DNA of 64,000 bases from Flavobacterium noncentrifugens (GCF_900100375.1 NZ_FNEZ01000004.1:248001-312000), one strand, 5' to 3'; positions 19,645-28,770 are shown, counted from the stretch's first letter. Notes: generated from the letters alone by a model not told the origin. Made by a program: numbers and translations.

Positions 19645-21021
19645 ATGTCACAGAACAAAGTCATACTCGGCAGTGAAGAATGGTTTTCCTTCCCCGATCT
19701 CGGTATTCCAACGATAAAAGCGCGTGTTGATTCGGGCGCGAAAACATCGGCATTACACGCCATTAATATTGCGCCATTTGTACGCGAAGGCAACAATTGG
19801 GTCAAATTCGACATCAATCCGATCCAGAATAATTTAAAAACGGTGATTCATTGTGAAGCGCCGTTAATTGACAAACGCATTGTGAAAAGTTCCAGTGGAT
19901 TTCGCGAACAGCGTTATGTCATTCAAACCACATTAGATATTGGCGACACCAATTGGACAATCGAAATGACTTTGACCAATCGGGATTCCATGGGTTTTCG
20001 GATGTTGCTTGGACGTGAAGCGATGAGCGGGCGCGTTTTGGTAGATCCGGAACAAAGCTATTTATTGGCAGCACAACCATCAACGGATAAGCTTAAAGAG
20101 ATCTACCAGAATTCTGAAAAAGCGGAAGGCGGACTCCGAATCGGCTTATTGGCAAGCAATCCAGACTTGTATTCGAACAAACGCATCATGGAAGCCGGGG
20201 AAATTCGCGGACACCAAATGGAATTTCTCAACATCAAGGAATGTTACATGAAACTCGATGCGACCAAACCTGAAATTCATTATCGCGGCGGTAAAATCCT
20301 CGACAAATTCGACGCAATTATTCCGAGAATACGCCCCAGCATTACTTTTTACGGTTGTGCTTTGACCAGGCAATTTGAAGGAATGAAAGTATTCTGCTTA
20401 AATTCGTCTACAGCCATAACGCAATCGCGCGATAAATTATACTCGCTTCAGTTATTGCTGAATCACGGTGTCGATATTCCAACAACAGGATTTGCAAATT
20501 CACCATTAGATACTGACGATCTGATCAAAATGGTTGGTGGTTCGCCATTAATTGTAAAATTATTGGAAGGCACACAGGGAAAAGGTGTCGTTTTGGCAGA
20601 AACTAAAAAAGCAGCCGAATCGGTGATCAATGCATTCAAAAGCTTAAATGCCAATATTCTCGTGCAGGAATTCATCAAAGAAGCCAACGGAAAAGATATT
20701 CGTTGTTTTGTAATTGACGGTAAAGTCGTTGCCGCAATCCAGCGTGAAGCGCTTCCGGGAGAATTCCGTGCAAACATTCACCTTGGCGGAACAGCATCTG
20801 TCATCCGCCCGACGGCAGAAGAAAAACGCATCGCGATCAAAGCCGCAAAAGCCATGGATTTAAAAGTGGCCGGAGTCGATATTATCCGATCTTCAAAAGG
20901 GCCGTTATTACTGGAAGTCAATTCTTCACCAGGATTAGAAGGAATCGAAGGCGCGACAAACAAGGACATCGCCGGAGAAATGATCAAAGCCATTGAAAAA
21001 AACCTAAAGTATAAAATATAG
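19645..21021 (+). CDS. rimK: RimK-type ATP-grasp ligase fused to a retropepsin-like domain
   Basis: This 458-residue two-domain protein begins with a domain (about residues 1-140) that matches the RimK-associated putative ATP-dependent zinc/aspartyl protease family (PF05618), with [16 protein letters not shown] at 25-40 and [16 protein letters not shown] near 130. Residues from about 165 to the end are a RimK-like ATP-grasp domain: [43 protein letters not shown] and [15 protein letters not shown]. RimK adds glutamates to the C terminus of ribosomal protein S6. The fusion suggests the protease-like part regulates or reverses modification, but this is inference. A -7-like TACTTTCG lies at 19615. 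The DUF421 gene follows after 24 bases. Confidence 0.88.
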   Translation: MSQNKVILGSEEWFSFPDLGIPTIKARVDSGAKTSALHAINIAPFVREGNNWVKFDINPIQNNLKTVIHCEAPLIDKRIVKSSSGFREQRYVIQTTLDIGDTNWTIEMTLTNRDSMGFRMLLGREAMSGRVLVDPEQSYLLAAQPSTDKLKEIYQNSEKAEGGLRIGLLASNPDLYSNKRIMEAGEIRGHQMEFLNIKECYMKLDATKPEIHYRGGKILDKFDAIIPRIRPSITFYGCALTRQFEGMKVFCLNSSTAITQSRDKLYSLQLLLNHGVDIPTTGFANSPLDTDDLIKMVGGSPLIVKLLEGTQGKGVVLAETKKAAESVINAFKSLNANILVQEFIKEANGKDIRCFVIDGKVVAAIQREALPGEFRANIHLGGTASVIRPTAEEKRIAIKAAKAMDLKVAGVDIIRSSKGPLLLEVNSSPGLEGIEGATNKDIAGEMIKAIEKNLKYKI

Positions 21022-21045
21022 ATTTCGCATAAATTATTAATTGAA

Positions 21046-21561
21046 ATGAATCCCTACCTCGATATTGTCATCCGAAGTGTTTCTGTGTATTTTTTTATGG
21101 TGATCGCCTTGCGGATATTCGGCAAGAAAGAACTTTCCCAGTTGAACACAACCGATGTCATTTTGATTTTACTGATCAGCAATTCGGTACAAAATGCGAT
21201 GGTTGGTACCGATACGAGCCTTTGGGGCGGATTGACCGCTGCCGCCGTGTTGTTCCTGATCAATTTTATATTGAAGAAGGTCTTGTTCAAATACAAAAAA
21301 CTTGGAAGTTTACTTGAGGACAAACCCGAGATCCTGATTCACAACGGAAAACCCGATTATAACGTATTGAGCCGCCTTGGCATTACGCACGACGAGATGA
21401 TGGAAGCTGCTCATGAACACGGTGTCGAACATCTGACTGACATCAAACTCGCAATCCTTGAAATGGATGGAAACATCAGCATCATTTCAGGAGATAAAAA
21501 TTTAAAGCAAACGCATTACAAAAGAAGAAGAAACCGCAAGAATCTTACTACAATGTCGTAG
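21046..21561 (+). CDS. DUF421 domain-containing membrane protein (YetF-like)
   Basis: This 171-residue protein has about three transmembrane helices in the first 85 residues, including the conserved LRIFGKKELSQLNTTDVILILLISN typical of DUF421. A short cytoplasmic domain follows (LLEDKPEILIHNGKPDYNVLSRLGIT, then ILEMDGNISII). The C terminus is very basic (YKRRRNRKN). The function of DUF421 proteins is not established. It follows the rimK fusion by 24 bases and is probably co-transcribed. Confidence 0.87.
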   Translation: MNPYLDIVIRSVSVYFFMVIALRIFGKKELSQLNTTDVILILLISNSVQNAMVGTDTSLWGGLTAAAVLFLINFILKKVLFKYKKLGSLLEDKPEILIHNGKPDYNVLSRLGITHDEMMEAAHEHGVEHLTDIKLAILEMDGNISIISGDKNLKQTHYKRRRNRKNLTTMS

Positions 21562-21633
21562 TTTGTATTGATATTGTTGTTCAAAACAAAAAAAGCCCCG
21601 GTTACCCGAAGCTTGAATCATTATTACCAACAT

Positions 21634-22272
21634 CTAGATTGACCGCAGTTTAATCGTATAGTTTGCGGTTCTCGCATTCACATTTGATGCCGTAAACTTC
21701 AATACCCCAATATAATGCTTCTCGCCTCTGGAAGTTTCAAAAAGAATCGGGCGTTGCAATTGCGATTGCGTTCCTTCAAACGCCACGTAGGGCAATGTGG
21801 CGTTGATTCCTTCAGCGAACGCATCAAAATCTGCATTGGTTTGTACCGCATCGAAATTTGTCTTGCTAAAATCCCAGTAACGAACAATGTTCCTTGCATT
21901 CCAACCTGCATAAAGACTAAAATCCTGCCAGAGATCGGCAGAACCGCCGTTGGTGAAAAATATAAAATCATCGTCCGGGCTGACTAAATATTTCTGATCT
22001 GGCGTCATGGCACGTGAACCCCAGGTCAAATCAATATTGCCTGTGTTTGCAGCGCCTTCGCTAACTTTGTACACTTTTCCTGTTGTGAGGTCGAGAAAAC
22101 ATTTGGGATCTGCACTTTGCGATTTCAGATAAGCCATTTCGATTGTGCCCGAAAATACCAATACGGGAGAATTAATCGTTACCGAAACTTCAGTGTTGTC
22201 GCTGTCATCGCTGCTACAGGAAATCAATATTGCCGAAAGCGCCAGCATCAGATAAATTGCATTTTTTTTCAT
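21634..22272 (-). CDS. Putative lipoprotein of unknown function
   Basis: This 212-residue protein has a lipoprotein signal: MKKNAIYLMLALSAILISC with the lipobox Cys followed by SSDDSDN, a surface-export-like acidic stretch after the Cys. The mature part has features like DLTTGKVYKVSE and DDDFIFFTNGG. These loosely recall HmuY-like haem-binding lipoproteins, but I cannot support that assignment. It is monocistronic as far as can be seen, with the NlpC-free DUF421 gene convergent to it. Confidence 0.72.
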   Translation of the reverse strand: MKKNAIYLMLALSAILISCSSDDSDNTEVSVTINSPVLVFSGTIEMAYLKSQSADPKCFLDLTTGKVYKVSEGAANTGNIDLTWGSRAMTPDQKYLVSPDDDFIFFTNGGSADLWQDFSLYAGWNARNIVRYWDFSKTNFDAVQTNADFDAFAEGINATLPYVAFEGTQSQLQRPILFETSRGEKHYIGVLKFTASNVNARTANYTIKLRSI

Positions 22273-22444
22273 GATGTCATTTTTTTAAGTTGTTGTGTCC
22301 AATTTTGCAATTCGTTTTAATTACAGGACAATAGTACGACAACACCCAAAAGGAAGAAAGCTGAAATATAGCAACTGTTGCATCTGATAAATTAACAGCA
22401 GGAAATGTCCGGTTATTTTTCACACGGAAATTTGCGCCAATAAA

Positions 22445-22474
22445 AAAGCGGCTTCCGCAAACAAAAGCCGCTTT
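22445..22474 (-). terminator. Terminator for the small hydrophilic protein gene
   Basis: AAAGCGGCTT and AAGCCGCTTT form a perfect 10-bp stem. On the minus strand the distal arm is followed by a T run (TTTTTT), 18 bases after the stop of the gene at 22493. Confidence 0.75.
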
Positions 22475-22492
22475 CTACTCAAATCTATAATT

Positions 22493-22741
22493 TTATGCTC
22501 CTGAATCATTCATCGGCTGGTCATCGGCAGAAGAATGATTGGTATAAGACTCATACTTTCTATTTCCGAATTGCTGATGGTGTCGGCGTTCCTCCATGCC
22601 TTTTTCTACAATGTCATTTCCGGATACATCACGATCAAATCCCAAATCTGTTTCTTCGGTTCCGTCACGGCGATCGGTTCTTTTTTGCTCGTTGGCATTC
22701 AAATCATCCCGATTTTGCATGCCTTTATCATTTGTTTCCAT
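22493..22741 (-). CDS. Small hydrophilic protein of unknown function (82 aa)
   Basis: This 82-residue soluble protein is very rich in Asp, Glu, Asn, Gln and Arg. It has no hydrophobic core, which suggests an intrinsically disordered protein. It starts METNDKGMQNRDD and ends ADDQPMNDSGA. It is supported as a real gene by its composition, by a dedicated terminator, and by the absence of any competing gene in the region. A stress-related role, as for other small hydrophilic bacterial proteins, is only a guess. Confidence 0.6.
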   Translation of the reverse strand: METNDKGMQNRDDLNANEQKRTDRRDGTEETDLGFDRDVSGNDIVEKGMEERRHHQQFGNRKYESYTNHSSADDQPMNDSGA

Positions 22742-22841
22742 AGTTGCGTTTTTTTAATAATTGTATTTAAAGTTACAAAAATCAAAATTTGGACGAAACC
22801 TTTTTGGCGAAAAATTAGCATTGTAAATTACGATCAAAATA

Positions 22842-22871
22842 AAAAATCCCAGCATTATTGTTGGGATTTTT
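22842..22871 (-). terminator. Terminator after hutH
   Basis: AAAATCCCAGCA pairs with TTGTTGGGATTTT over about 12 bp with one G-T pair. On the minus strand it is followed by a T run and lies 9 bases after the hutH stop. Confidence 0.78.
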
Positions 22872-22880
22872 GTTTGGATA

Positions 22881-24389
22881 TTAAGAAAGCAATTCTTCCT
22901 CTATATGAAAACTGTCCAAAAATAGCAATGTATTCTGGATGTCATAATGCAAAATGCGGTCTTCTTTGACAAATGGCACTTCCGTGCGATACGATTTTAT
23001 AAACGTTTCGATAAATTCTGAAGATTGCAATGGACGGCGGAATTCCAGTGCCTGCGAGGCGTTCATCAATTCTATCGCCAAAATACGCTCCAGGTTTTCC
23101 ATTACTTTTAAAGCTTTTGTCGCAGCGTTTGCGCCCATGCTCACATGATCTTCCTGTCCGTTTGAAGAAACAATACTGTCGACACTTGCCGGGGTTGAAA
23201 GTTGCTTGTTCTGGCTGGCGATGCTCGCTGCGGTATATTGCGGAATCATGAAACCTGAATTCAGTCCGGGATTGTCTACCAAAAAAGCAGGCAATCCGCG
23301 CAAGCCCGAAATTAACTGGTAGGTTCGTCTTTCAGAAATACTTCCCAATTCAGACAAAGCAATTGCTAAAAAATCTAAGGCTATAGCCAATGGTTGTCCG
23401 TGGAAATTCCCGCCTGATATGATCTGGTCGCTTTCATAAAACACATTCGGGTTGTCAGTGACCGAATTGATCTCGGTCTTAAAAGTTTTCTTTACATAAT
23501 CGATCGCGTCTTTCGAAGCGCCGTGAACCTGCGGAATGCAACGAAACGAATATGGATCCTGTACATGCTGTTTTTTCTGGTCAATGATCTGGCTTCCATC
23601 CAAAAATTCATTGACGCGGTTTGCCGTAACAATCTGTCCTTTATGCGGGCGAATCAGATGGATCAGTTCATTGAAAGGCTCTTTTCTTCCGTCAAAAGCT
23701 TCGAGTGAAATTGTTCCAATTAAATCGGCCAGATATGAAAATTTACAGGCGCGAATTAAAATGTGCGCCCCATAAGCGCCCATAAATTGTGTTCCGTTCA
23801 ATAAAGCCAAACCTTCTTTGGATTTGAGTATGATAGGCTGCCAGCCGAAATGATCCAAAACATCCTGAGACTGGATTTTCTTGCCGTTAAAATACACTTC
23901 ACCTTCGCCTAACAACGGCAATGATAAATGGGCCAATGGTGCCAGGTCTCCCGAAGCACCAAGCGAACCCTGGGTATAAATCACTGGTACAACATCGTTG
24001 TTATAAAAGTCGATCAAACGTTCAATTGTAGACAATTGGATGCCCGAATAACCGTAACTTAACGATTGGATCTTCAGCAAAAGCATCATTTTTACAATGT
24101 CCTGCGGTACTTCGTCACCAGTTCCGCAAGCATGCGATTTCACAAGGTTTTCCTGAAGTTTGGACAAATTTTCATTTGATATTTTGATGTTGTATAACGA
24201 ACCGAATCCTGTGTTGATGCCGTAAATCGGGTCTTCATGGGATTCCATTTTCTTGTCGAGATAATCGCGGCATTTTTCAATATTGGAAGTCGCTTCTTCT
24301 GATAAAGCCAGTTTTTTATGATGCCCGATGATTTCCTGAAGGTCTTCAAGTGAAAGCACATCGGTACTGATGTAATGTGAATTGTCCAT
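22881..24389 (-). CDS. hutH: Histidine ammonia-lyase
   Basis: This 502-residue enzyme deaminates L-histidine to trans-urocanate, the first step of histidine degradation. The Ala-Ser-Gly triad that cyclises to the MIO cofactor is at residues 145-147 in GSLGASGDLAPL. The substrate-selectivity pair Ser-His at residues 85-86 (VKSHACGTG) fits a histidine lyase, whereas phenylalanine lyases have other residues there. The later motifs NPNVFY and QYTAASIASQNK are also present. hutU, hutI and hutG are not in the window, so the rest of the pathway, if it exists, is elsewhere. A tyrosine lyase activity cannot be excluded from sequence alone. Confidence 0.92.
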   Translation of the reverse strand: MDNSHYISTDVLSLEDLQEIIGHHKKLALSEEATSNIEKCRDYLDKKMESHEDPIYGINTGFGSLYNIKISNENLSKLQENLVKSHACGTGDEVPQDIVKMMLLLKIQSLSYGYSGIQLSTIERLIDFYNNDVVPVIYTQGSLGASGDLAPLAHLSLPLLGEGEVYFNGKKIQSQDVLDHFGWQPIILKSKEGLALLNGTQFMGAYGAHILIRACKFSYLADLIGTISLEAFDGRKEPFNELIHLIRPHKGQIVTANRVNEFLDGSQIIDQKKQHVQDPYSFRCIPQVHGASKDAIDYVKKTFKTEINSVTDNPNVFYESDQIISGGNFHGQPLAIALDFLAIALSELGSISERRTYQLISGLRGLPAFLVDNPGLNSGFMIPQYTAASIASQNKQLSTPASVDSIVSSNGQEDHVSMGANAATKALKVMENLERILAIELMNASQALEFRRPLQSSEFIETFIKSYRTEVPFVKEDRILHYDIQNTLLFLDSFHIEEELLS

Positions 24390-24489
24390 TTATTGTATTG
24401 ATTGGTGCGCCAAAATTCCGATAATGATCACTGATATGCAAGGTTTGTTAATAATATTTAAAATAATATTAACCTTTAAATTTATTGGC

Positions 24490-24497
24490 TACTTTTG
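24490..24497 (+). promoter_or_regulatory. -7 element (TACTTTTG) for the TlpA-like gene
   Basis: This is an exact TAnnTTTG match 22 bases before the chosen ATG at 24520. No -33 TTG lies at the expected distance. It falls inside the upstream extension of the open frame and so supports the later start. Confidence 0.5.
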
Positions 24498-24519
24498 GGC
24501 TGCAACCAAAACAATTCAC

Positions 24520-25875
24520 ATGAGAAAACTTATTTATTTATTTGTACTTTTTGCTTTTTCTACTTTGGTGGAAGCCCGCGAAACCATTACCATTTCTGGA
24601 AAAATTACCAATACGACCGACGCAAAAATTGTCATCCGCGGTGAATCTTTTTCTAAAGATATTATGCTAAAACCCGATGGTTCTTTTTCGGAAACCTTTC
24701 CAATCGAATACAACGGCAGTTATTTATTGGCTACCGAACAAAACCGAAGCACGATTTACCTCGGCAAAGGCACAAAACTGAATGTTTCTGCCGATGACAA
24801 GGATTTTTACAAAACCATCAAATACACTGGCGCAGGAAGTTTGGAAAATCAATACCTGATTGAAAAATCATTGATTCTGAATAGCGTGCCAAATGAAGAA
24901 TTATTCCGATTGAACGAAAATGATTTCCTCAAAAAAATCGTTGAAATCAAAACTGCTATCCTTGCAAAATACAATGCCGCGACATTTACGAATGCTGATT
25001 TTAAAGCAGATGAAGCCAAGAGCATCAATTATCTGGAGCAGGTTTATTTGGTGAACTATCCGTCGTACCATCAGCATTATGCGAAGCTTGAAAACTTCAA
25101 GGCTTCTGACAGTTATCCAAAATTCGACCAAAAAACAGACCTGGATAATGAAAACGACTACTTATTTTCAAATGCTTACAAGCAACTGGTCAATGCAAAA
25201 TTCAATGAAAATGTCGAAAAGCAACTCACGCCAAACGACCAGTTCATGTATAAATTTGCGCTTCCGGAAATGAAAAAATACAAAAGCCAAAGCATCAAAA
25301 ACGGCTTGGCGCAAGCGCTCGCTTACGAAATCAACGCCAGCAATCCAGATGCAACATTATTGTATAACGATTTAATGGCTTTATCGACAAGCGAAAAATT
25401 CAAAACTGACATTACCGAAAAATACAATAAAATCAAGTCTTTGTCAAATGGAACGCCTTCACCAAAATTTGATTACGAAAACCACAAAGGTGGCAAAACT
25501 TCACTTGAAAGTTTCAAAGGAAAGTATGTTTACATTGATGTTTGGGCAACCTGGTGCGGGCCTTGCCGTCAGGAAATCCCATCGCTACAAAAAGTCGAAC
25601 AGCAATATGAAGGCAAAAACATTGAATTTGTAAGCATTTCCATTGATGCCAAAAGAGATTATGACAAATGGAAAAAACTTGTTACCGATCAAAAACTCGG
25701 CGGTACACAATTGATTGCCGACAACGACTGGAATTCAAAATTTGTGAAAGATTATGCCATTGACGGCATTCCGAGATTCATCCTCGTTGGGCCCGATGGC
25801 AACATTGTAAATGCCGATGCACCGCGCCCATCCGATCCGCAACTCATTAATTTGCTGACCACTTTAAAAATATAG
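24520..25875 (+). CDS. TlpA-family thiol-disulfide oxidoreductase with DUF4369-like N-terminal domain
   Basis: This 451-residue exported protein has the signal peptide MRKLIYLFVLFAFSTLVEA. The N-terminal part (about 20-120) is beta-rich and DUF4369-like (ETITISGKITNTTDAK...SFSETFP); a helical middle follows. The C-terminal thioredoxin fold has the redox motif WATWCGPCRQEIP near residue 345 and the cis-proline loop DGIPRFILV. It probably reduces or isomerises disulfides in the periplasm, as in cytochrome c maturation or general redox repair in Bacteroidota. The start is set at 24520 because it opens the signal peptide just after the -7 box; the open frame runs back to 24382. A terminator follows. 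Confidence 0.88.
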   Translation: MRKLIYLFVLFAFSTLVEARETITISGKITNTTDAKIVIRGESFSKDIMLKPDGSFSETFPIEYNGSYLLATEQNRSTIYLGKGTKLNVSADDKDFYKTIKYTGAGSLENQYLIEKSLILNSVPNEELFRLNENDFLKKIVEIKTAILAKYNAATFTNADFKADEAKSINYLEQVYLVNYPSYHQHYAKLENFKASDSYPKFDQKTDLDNENDYLFSNAYKQLVNAKFNENVEKQLTPNDQFMYKFALPEMKKYKSQSIKNGLAQALAYEINASNPDATLLYNDLMALSTSEKFKTDITEKYNKIKSLSNGTPSPKFDYENHKGGKTSLESFKGKYVYIDVWATWCGPCRQEIPSLQKVEQQYEGKNIEFVSISIDAKRDYDKWKKLVTDQKLGGTQLIADNDWNSKFVKDYAIDGIPRFILVGPDGNIVNADAPRPSDPQLINLLTTLKI

Positions 25876-25881
25876 TAAACG

Positions 25882-25907
25882 AAGCCCTTTAAATAAAGGG
25901 CTTTTTT
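25882..25907 (+). terminator. Terminator after the TlpA-like gene
   Basis: AAGCCCTTT and AAAGGGCTT form a perfect 9-bp stem around AAATA and are followed by TTTT, 6 bases after the stop. Confidence 0.8.
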
Positions 25908-26042
25908 ATGCAGTTATTTTTACATATTGCACAATCTGTAATACATTTTGATTTAATATCTTCTATTTACAAGCCAGATTCCAAAAGTTTTTAAAATATT
26001 CGCAAAAATTTCACAGACGCTTTTATTTTTTAAAAAAACGCC

Positions 26043-26050
26043 TAAATTTG
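26043..26050 (+). promoter_or_regulatory. -7 element (TAAATTTG) of the thr operon
   Basis: This is an exact TAnnTTTG match. It predicts transcription to start near 26054-26057, just before the leader peptide ATG at 26060 and about 190 bases before thrA. Confidence 0.6.
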
Positions 26051-26059
26051 AAAAATCTC

Positions 26060-26155
26060 ATGTCAAACAAAAACACTATATATCAAATCTCCATGACTGC
26101 CGCGACTTCGGCTGTGTTTACTGTTGGCACTACAGGCACTACTACAACCCCGTAG
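26060..26155 (+). CDS. Threonine-rich leader peptide of the thr operon
   Basis: This 31-codon reading frame ends in TAG at 26153-26155, 93 bases before thrA. The last 20 codons, from an internal ATG at 26093, contain nine threonines and finish GTTGTTTTP; two isoleucines occur earlier (NTIYQIS). The codons are mostly ACT. A Thr-loaded short peptide between the promoter and the threonine biosynthesis genes is the hallmark of ribosome-mediated attenuation, as in enterobacterial thrL, to which it has no evident sequence relation. The initiation codon is uncertain. ATG 26060 lies only a few bases from the predicted transcript start, giving a nearly leaderless mRNA, while ATG 26093 would have about 35 bases of 5' UTR. 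Confidence 0.75.
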   Translation: MSNKNTIYQISMTAATSAVFTVGTTGTTTTP

Positions 26156-26196
26156 GGGTAATCAATTGTACATATCATCCCGTTACGTGCTTTTTT
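26127..26196 (+). promoter_or_regulatory. Putative attenuator hairpins of the thr operon
   Basis: A tight hairpin ACCCC-GTA-GGGGT (26147-26159) has the leader stop codon TAG beginning in its loop. An alternative pairing joins GTAGGGG (26152-26158) to CCCGTTAC (26179-26186), with a bulge, and can be extended by GCAC (26136-26139) with GTGC (26187-26190). This second stem is followed at once by six T (26191-26196), as in an intrinsic terminator. The two structures share GTAGGGG and exclude each other. Which one forms under which condition cannot be decided without folding and comparison with relatives. Confidence 0.5.
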
Positions 26197-26248
26197 CGAA
26201 AGAAAAACAAAACATCCATTTGAGCTTTCAGAACAAAAACAAACTACA

Positions 26249-28696
26249 ATGAACGTATTAAAATTTGGCGGAACTTCCGTAGCCAACGCAGAAAACATCA
26301 AGCTTACCGCAAACATCATCGCCAAAAAAGCAAAAGAAGACCGTTTGGTTGTAGTCGTCTCAGCATTAAGCGGCGTAACCGATTTGCTGTTGTCTGCATC
26401 AAAAAAAGCGTCAGACAAAGATGCGGCCTATAAGGAAATTGTTGCCGAAATCGAAAAGAAACACTTGTTCGCGATCAAAGAACTGATTCCGGTAAATGAT
26501 CAAAGTGCGATGCTGAGCCATGTAAAACGCATCATTAACCACCTCGAAACTTTACTTGACGGCTGTTTTCTTTTAGGTGAATTGTCAGACAGGACTTCAG
26601 ATACGATCATCGGATTTGGAGAATTGCTTTCTTCATGTATTATTGCCGAAACTTTAAAGCAGCAAATTCCCGACGCTGCCTATAAAGACAGCCGTGAACT
26701 GATCAAAACCAACAACCAATTCGGAAAAGCAATTGTGAATTTTGCCGAATCCAATTTATTGATCCACAATTATTTTGATACGCACGATTCGAGCGTTACG
26801 GTCATTCCGGGATTTATCGCCTCGTCTTCCGACGGACACAATACGACTTTAGGCCGTGGCGGATCTGATTATACGGCGGCAATTGTGGCAGCGGCGTTGC
26901 ATTCGAAACAACTCGAAATCTGGACAGATGTCAACGGAATGTACACTGCAAATCCGAGAATTGTAAAACAGGCGCATCCGATTGAAACGATTTCGTACCA
27001 GGAAGCGATGGAATTGTCGCATTTTGGAGCAAAAGTGCTTTATCCGCCAACAATTCAACCGGTTCTTAACAAAAATATCCCGATTCTAATCAAAAATACT
27101 TTTGAGCCTGAAGCTGAAGGAACTTTGATTTCGGCTACAGCCAAAGAAAGCGAGAATCCTGTAAAAGGCATCAGCCACATCGACAACATTACTTTGATAA
27201 CGCTTGAAGGATCTGGAATCATTGGAGTTTCAGGTTCGTCAAAACGTTTGTTCGGGACTTTATCGAATGAAAACATCAATGTCATCTTTATCACCCAGGC
27301 TTCTTCAGAACATACGATTTGCATCGGAATCCAGAACAGCGACGCCGAAAAAGCAAAAATCGCAATCGATAAAGCCTTTGAAGTTGAAATCTCGCAAAGC
27401 AAAATCAATCCTTGTACGGTTGAAAAAAACCTCTGTATCGTGGCACTCGTTGGTGAAAGCATGAAAAACCACCAGGGTTTGAGCGGTAAAATGTTCAGTA
27501 CTTTAGGGAAGAACAACGTCAACATCCGCGCGATTGCTCAAGGCGCTTCTGAACGGAATATTTCGGTCGTGATCAACGAACGCGATGTCAAAAAAGCCCT
27601 GAATACCTTACACGAGCGTTTCTTTGAAGACAATACGAAACAATTGAATTTATTCGTGATGGGCGTTGGAAATGTCGGTGAGAAATTCATGGATCAAATC
27701 CACCAGCAAAAGAAATTCCTTAAGGAAAACCGAAAAATCAACCTGCGCGTCATAGCGATTTCAAATTCCCGGAAAATGCATTTCGATGAAGACGGAATGC
27801 CGCTGAAAGACTGGAAGGAATCACTTGAAAACGGTGAAACTGCCGATAAGCAAACGTTTATTTCAAGGGTAAAAGCACTCAATTTGCGCAACAGTATTTT
27901 TGTTGATATTACTGCAAATGAAGAGGTATCAAAGACTTACGATCAGTATTTAGAAGAAAATATTGCTGTAGTTACCTGTAATAAAATTGCATGCGCTTCG
28001 GCGTATGAAAATTACAGCCACCTCAAAAATCTATCGAGAAAATTCAATGCACCATTTTTGTTTGAAACCAATGTCGGCGCCGGGTTGCCAATTATCGATA
28101 CCTTGAAACACATGATCGCTTCAGGAGATAAAGTGCATAAAATACAAGCGGTTTTATCGGGAAGCTTAAACTTTATTTTTAACAATTTCAAAGAAAATAA
28201 TAATTTTCATGACGTCGTAAAAGAAGCTGGTGTACAAGGATTTACCGAACCTGATCCGAAAATTGATTTAAGTGGCGTTGATGTCGCCAGAAAGATATTG
28301 ATCCTCATTCGCGAAAGCGGTTACGAAATGGAAATTGAAGACATCGACAACGAATCGTTCCTTCCGAAAGAATGCCTCGATACCCAATCGGTTCCGGATT
28401 TTTTCACTTCATTAATCAAGCACGAAAGCCATTTCAATGCTTTGTACAAAAATGCTGTTGCAAAAAATTCGCGTTTAAAATATGTAGCAAAATTCGAAAA
28501 CGGCAAAGCCAGCGTTGGATTGCAATTAATCGAGCCTTCACATCCATTCTACAACCTCGAAGGAAAAGACAATATCGTTTTGTTTTATACCGACAGATAT
28601 GTCGACCAACCGCTATTGATCAAAGGTGCCGGAGCCGGAGCTGCAGTTACAGCATCCGGGATTTTTGCCGATGTCATCCGAATTGGAAATGTTTAA
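26249..28696 (+). CDS. thrA: Bifunctional aspartate kinase/homoserine dehydrogenase
   Basis: This 815-residue fused enzyme catalyses the first and third steps from aspartate to threonine and methionine. The order is: aspartate kinase with VLKFGGTSVANAENI at the N terminus and GRGGSDYTAAIVAAAL near residue 205; a regulatory region with ACT domains (about 310-460), where threonine usually inhibits; and homoserine dehydrogenase from about 465 with the NAD(P)-binding GVGNVGEKF and GVDVARKILILIRE near 670. It is the first gene of thrA-thrB-thrC, placed behind a Thr-rich leader, so both feedback inhibition and attenuation are likely. The length is normal for ThrA. Confidence 0.95.
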   Translation: MNVLKFGGTSVANAENIKLTANIIAKKAKEDRLVVVVSALSGVTDLLLSASKKASDKDAAYKEIVAEIEKKHLFAIKELIPVNDQSAMLSHVKRIINHLETLLDGCFLLGELSDRTSDTIIGFGELLSSCIIAETLKQQIPDAAYKDSRELIKTNNQFGKAIVNFAESNLLIHNYFDTHDSSVTVIPGFIASSSDGHNTTLGRGGSDYTAAIVAAALHSKQLEIWTDVNGMYTANPRIVKQAHPIETISYQEAMELSHFGAKVLYPPTIQPVLNKNIPILIKNTFEPEAEGTLISATAKESENPVKGISHIDNITLITLEGSGIIGVSGSSKRLFGTLSNENINVIFITQASSEHTICIGIQNSDAEKAKIAIDKAFEVEISQSKINPCTVEKNLCIVALVGESMKNHQGLSGKMFSTLGKNNVNIRAIAQGASERNISVVINERDVKKALNTLHERFFEDNTKQLNLFVMGVGNVGEKFMDQIHQQKKFLKENRKINLRVIAISNSRKMHFDEDGMPLKDWKESLENGETADKQTFISRVKALNLRNSIFVDITANEEVSKTYDQYLEENIAVVTCNKIACASAYENYSHLKNLSRKFNAPFLFETNVGAGLPIIDTLKHMIASGDKVHKIQAVLSGSLNFIFNNFKENNNFHDVVKEAGVQGFTEPDPKIDLSGVDVARKILILIRESGYEMEIEDIDNESFLPKECLDTQSVPDFFTSLIKHESHFNALYKNAVAKNSRLKYVAKFENGKASVGLQLIEPSHPFYNLEGKDNIVLFYTDRYVDQPLLIKGAGAGAAVTASGIFADVIRIGNV

Positions 28697-28709
28697 AAAG
28701 TAGTCAAGT

Positions 28710-28770
28710 AGTTGAGCGACTGAGTATCTAAGTTTCTCATCGACTCAGTTAATCAAGCGCTTAGCAACTA
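28710..28770 (+). repeat. Inverted repeat in the thrA-thrB spacer
   Basis: ACTGAGT (28719-28725) and ACTCAGT (28743-28749) are perfect inverted repeats, flanked by a second imperfect pair, AGTTGAGCG and CGCT-TAG-CAACT. The 79-base spacer is the only long one in the operon. The hairpin lacks a T run, so partial termination or mRNA stability control are both possible. Confidence 0.45.
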
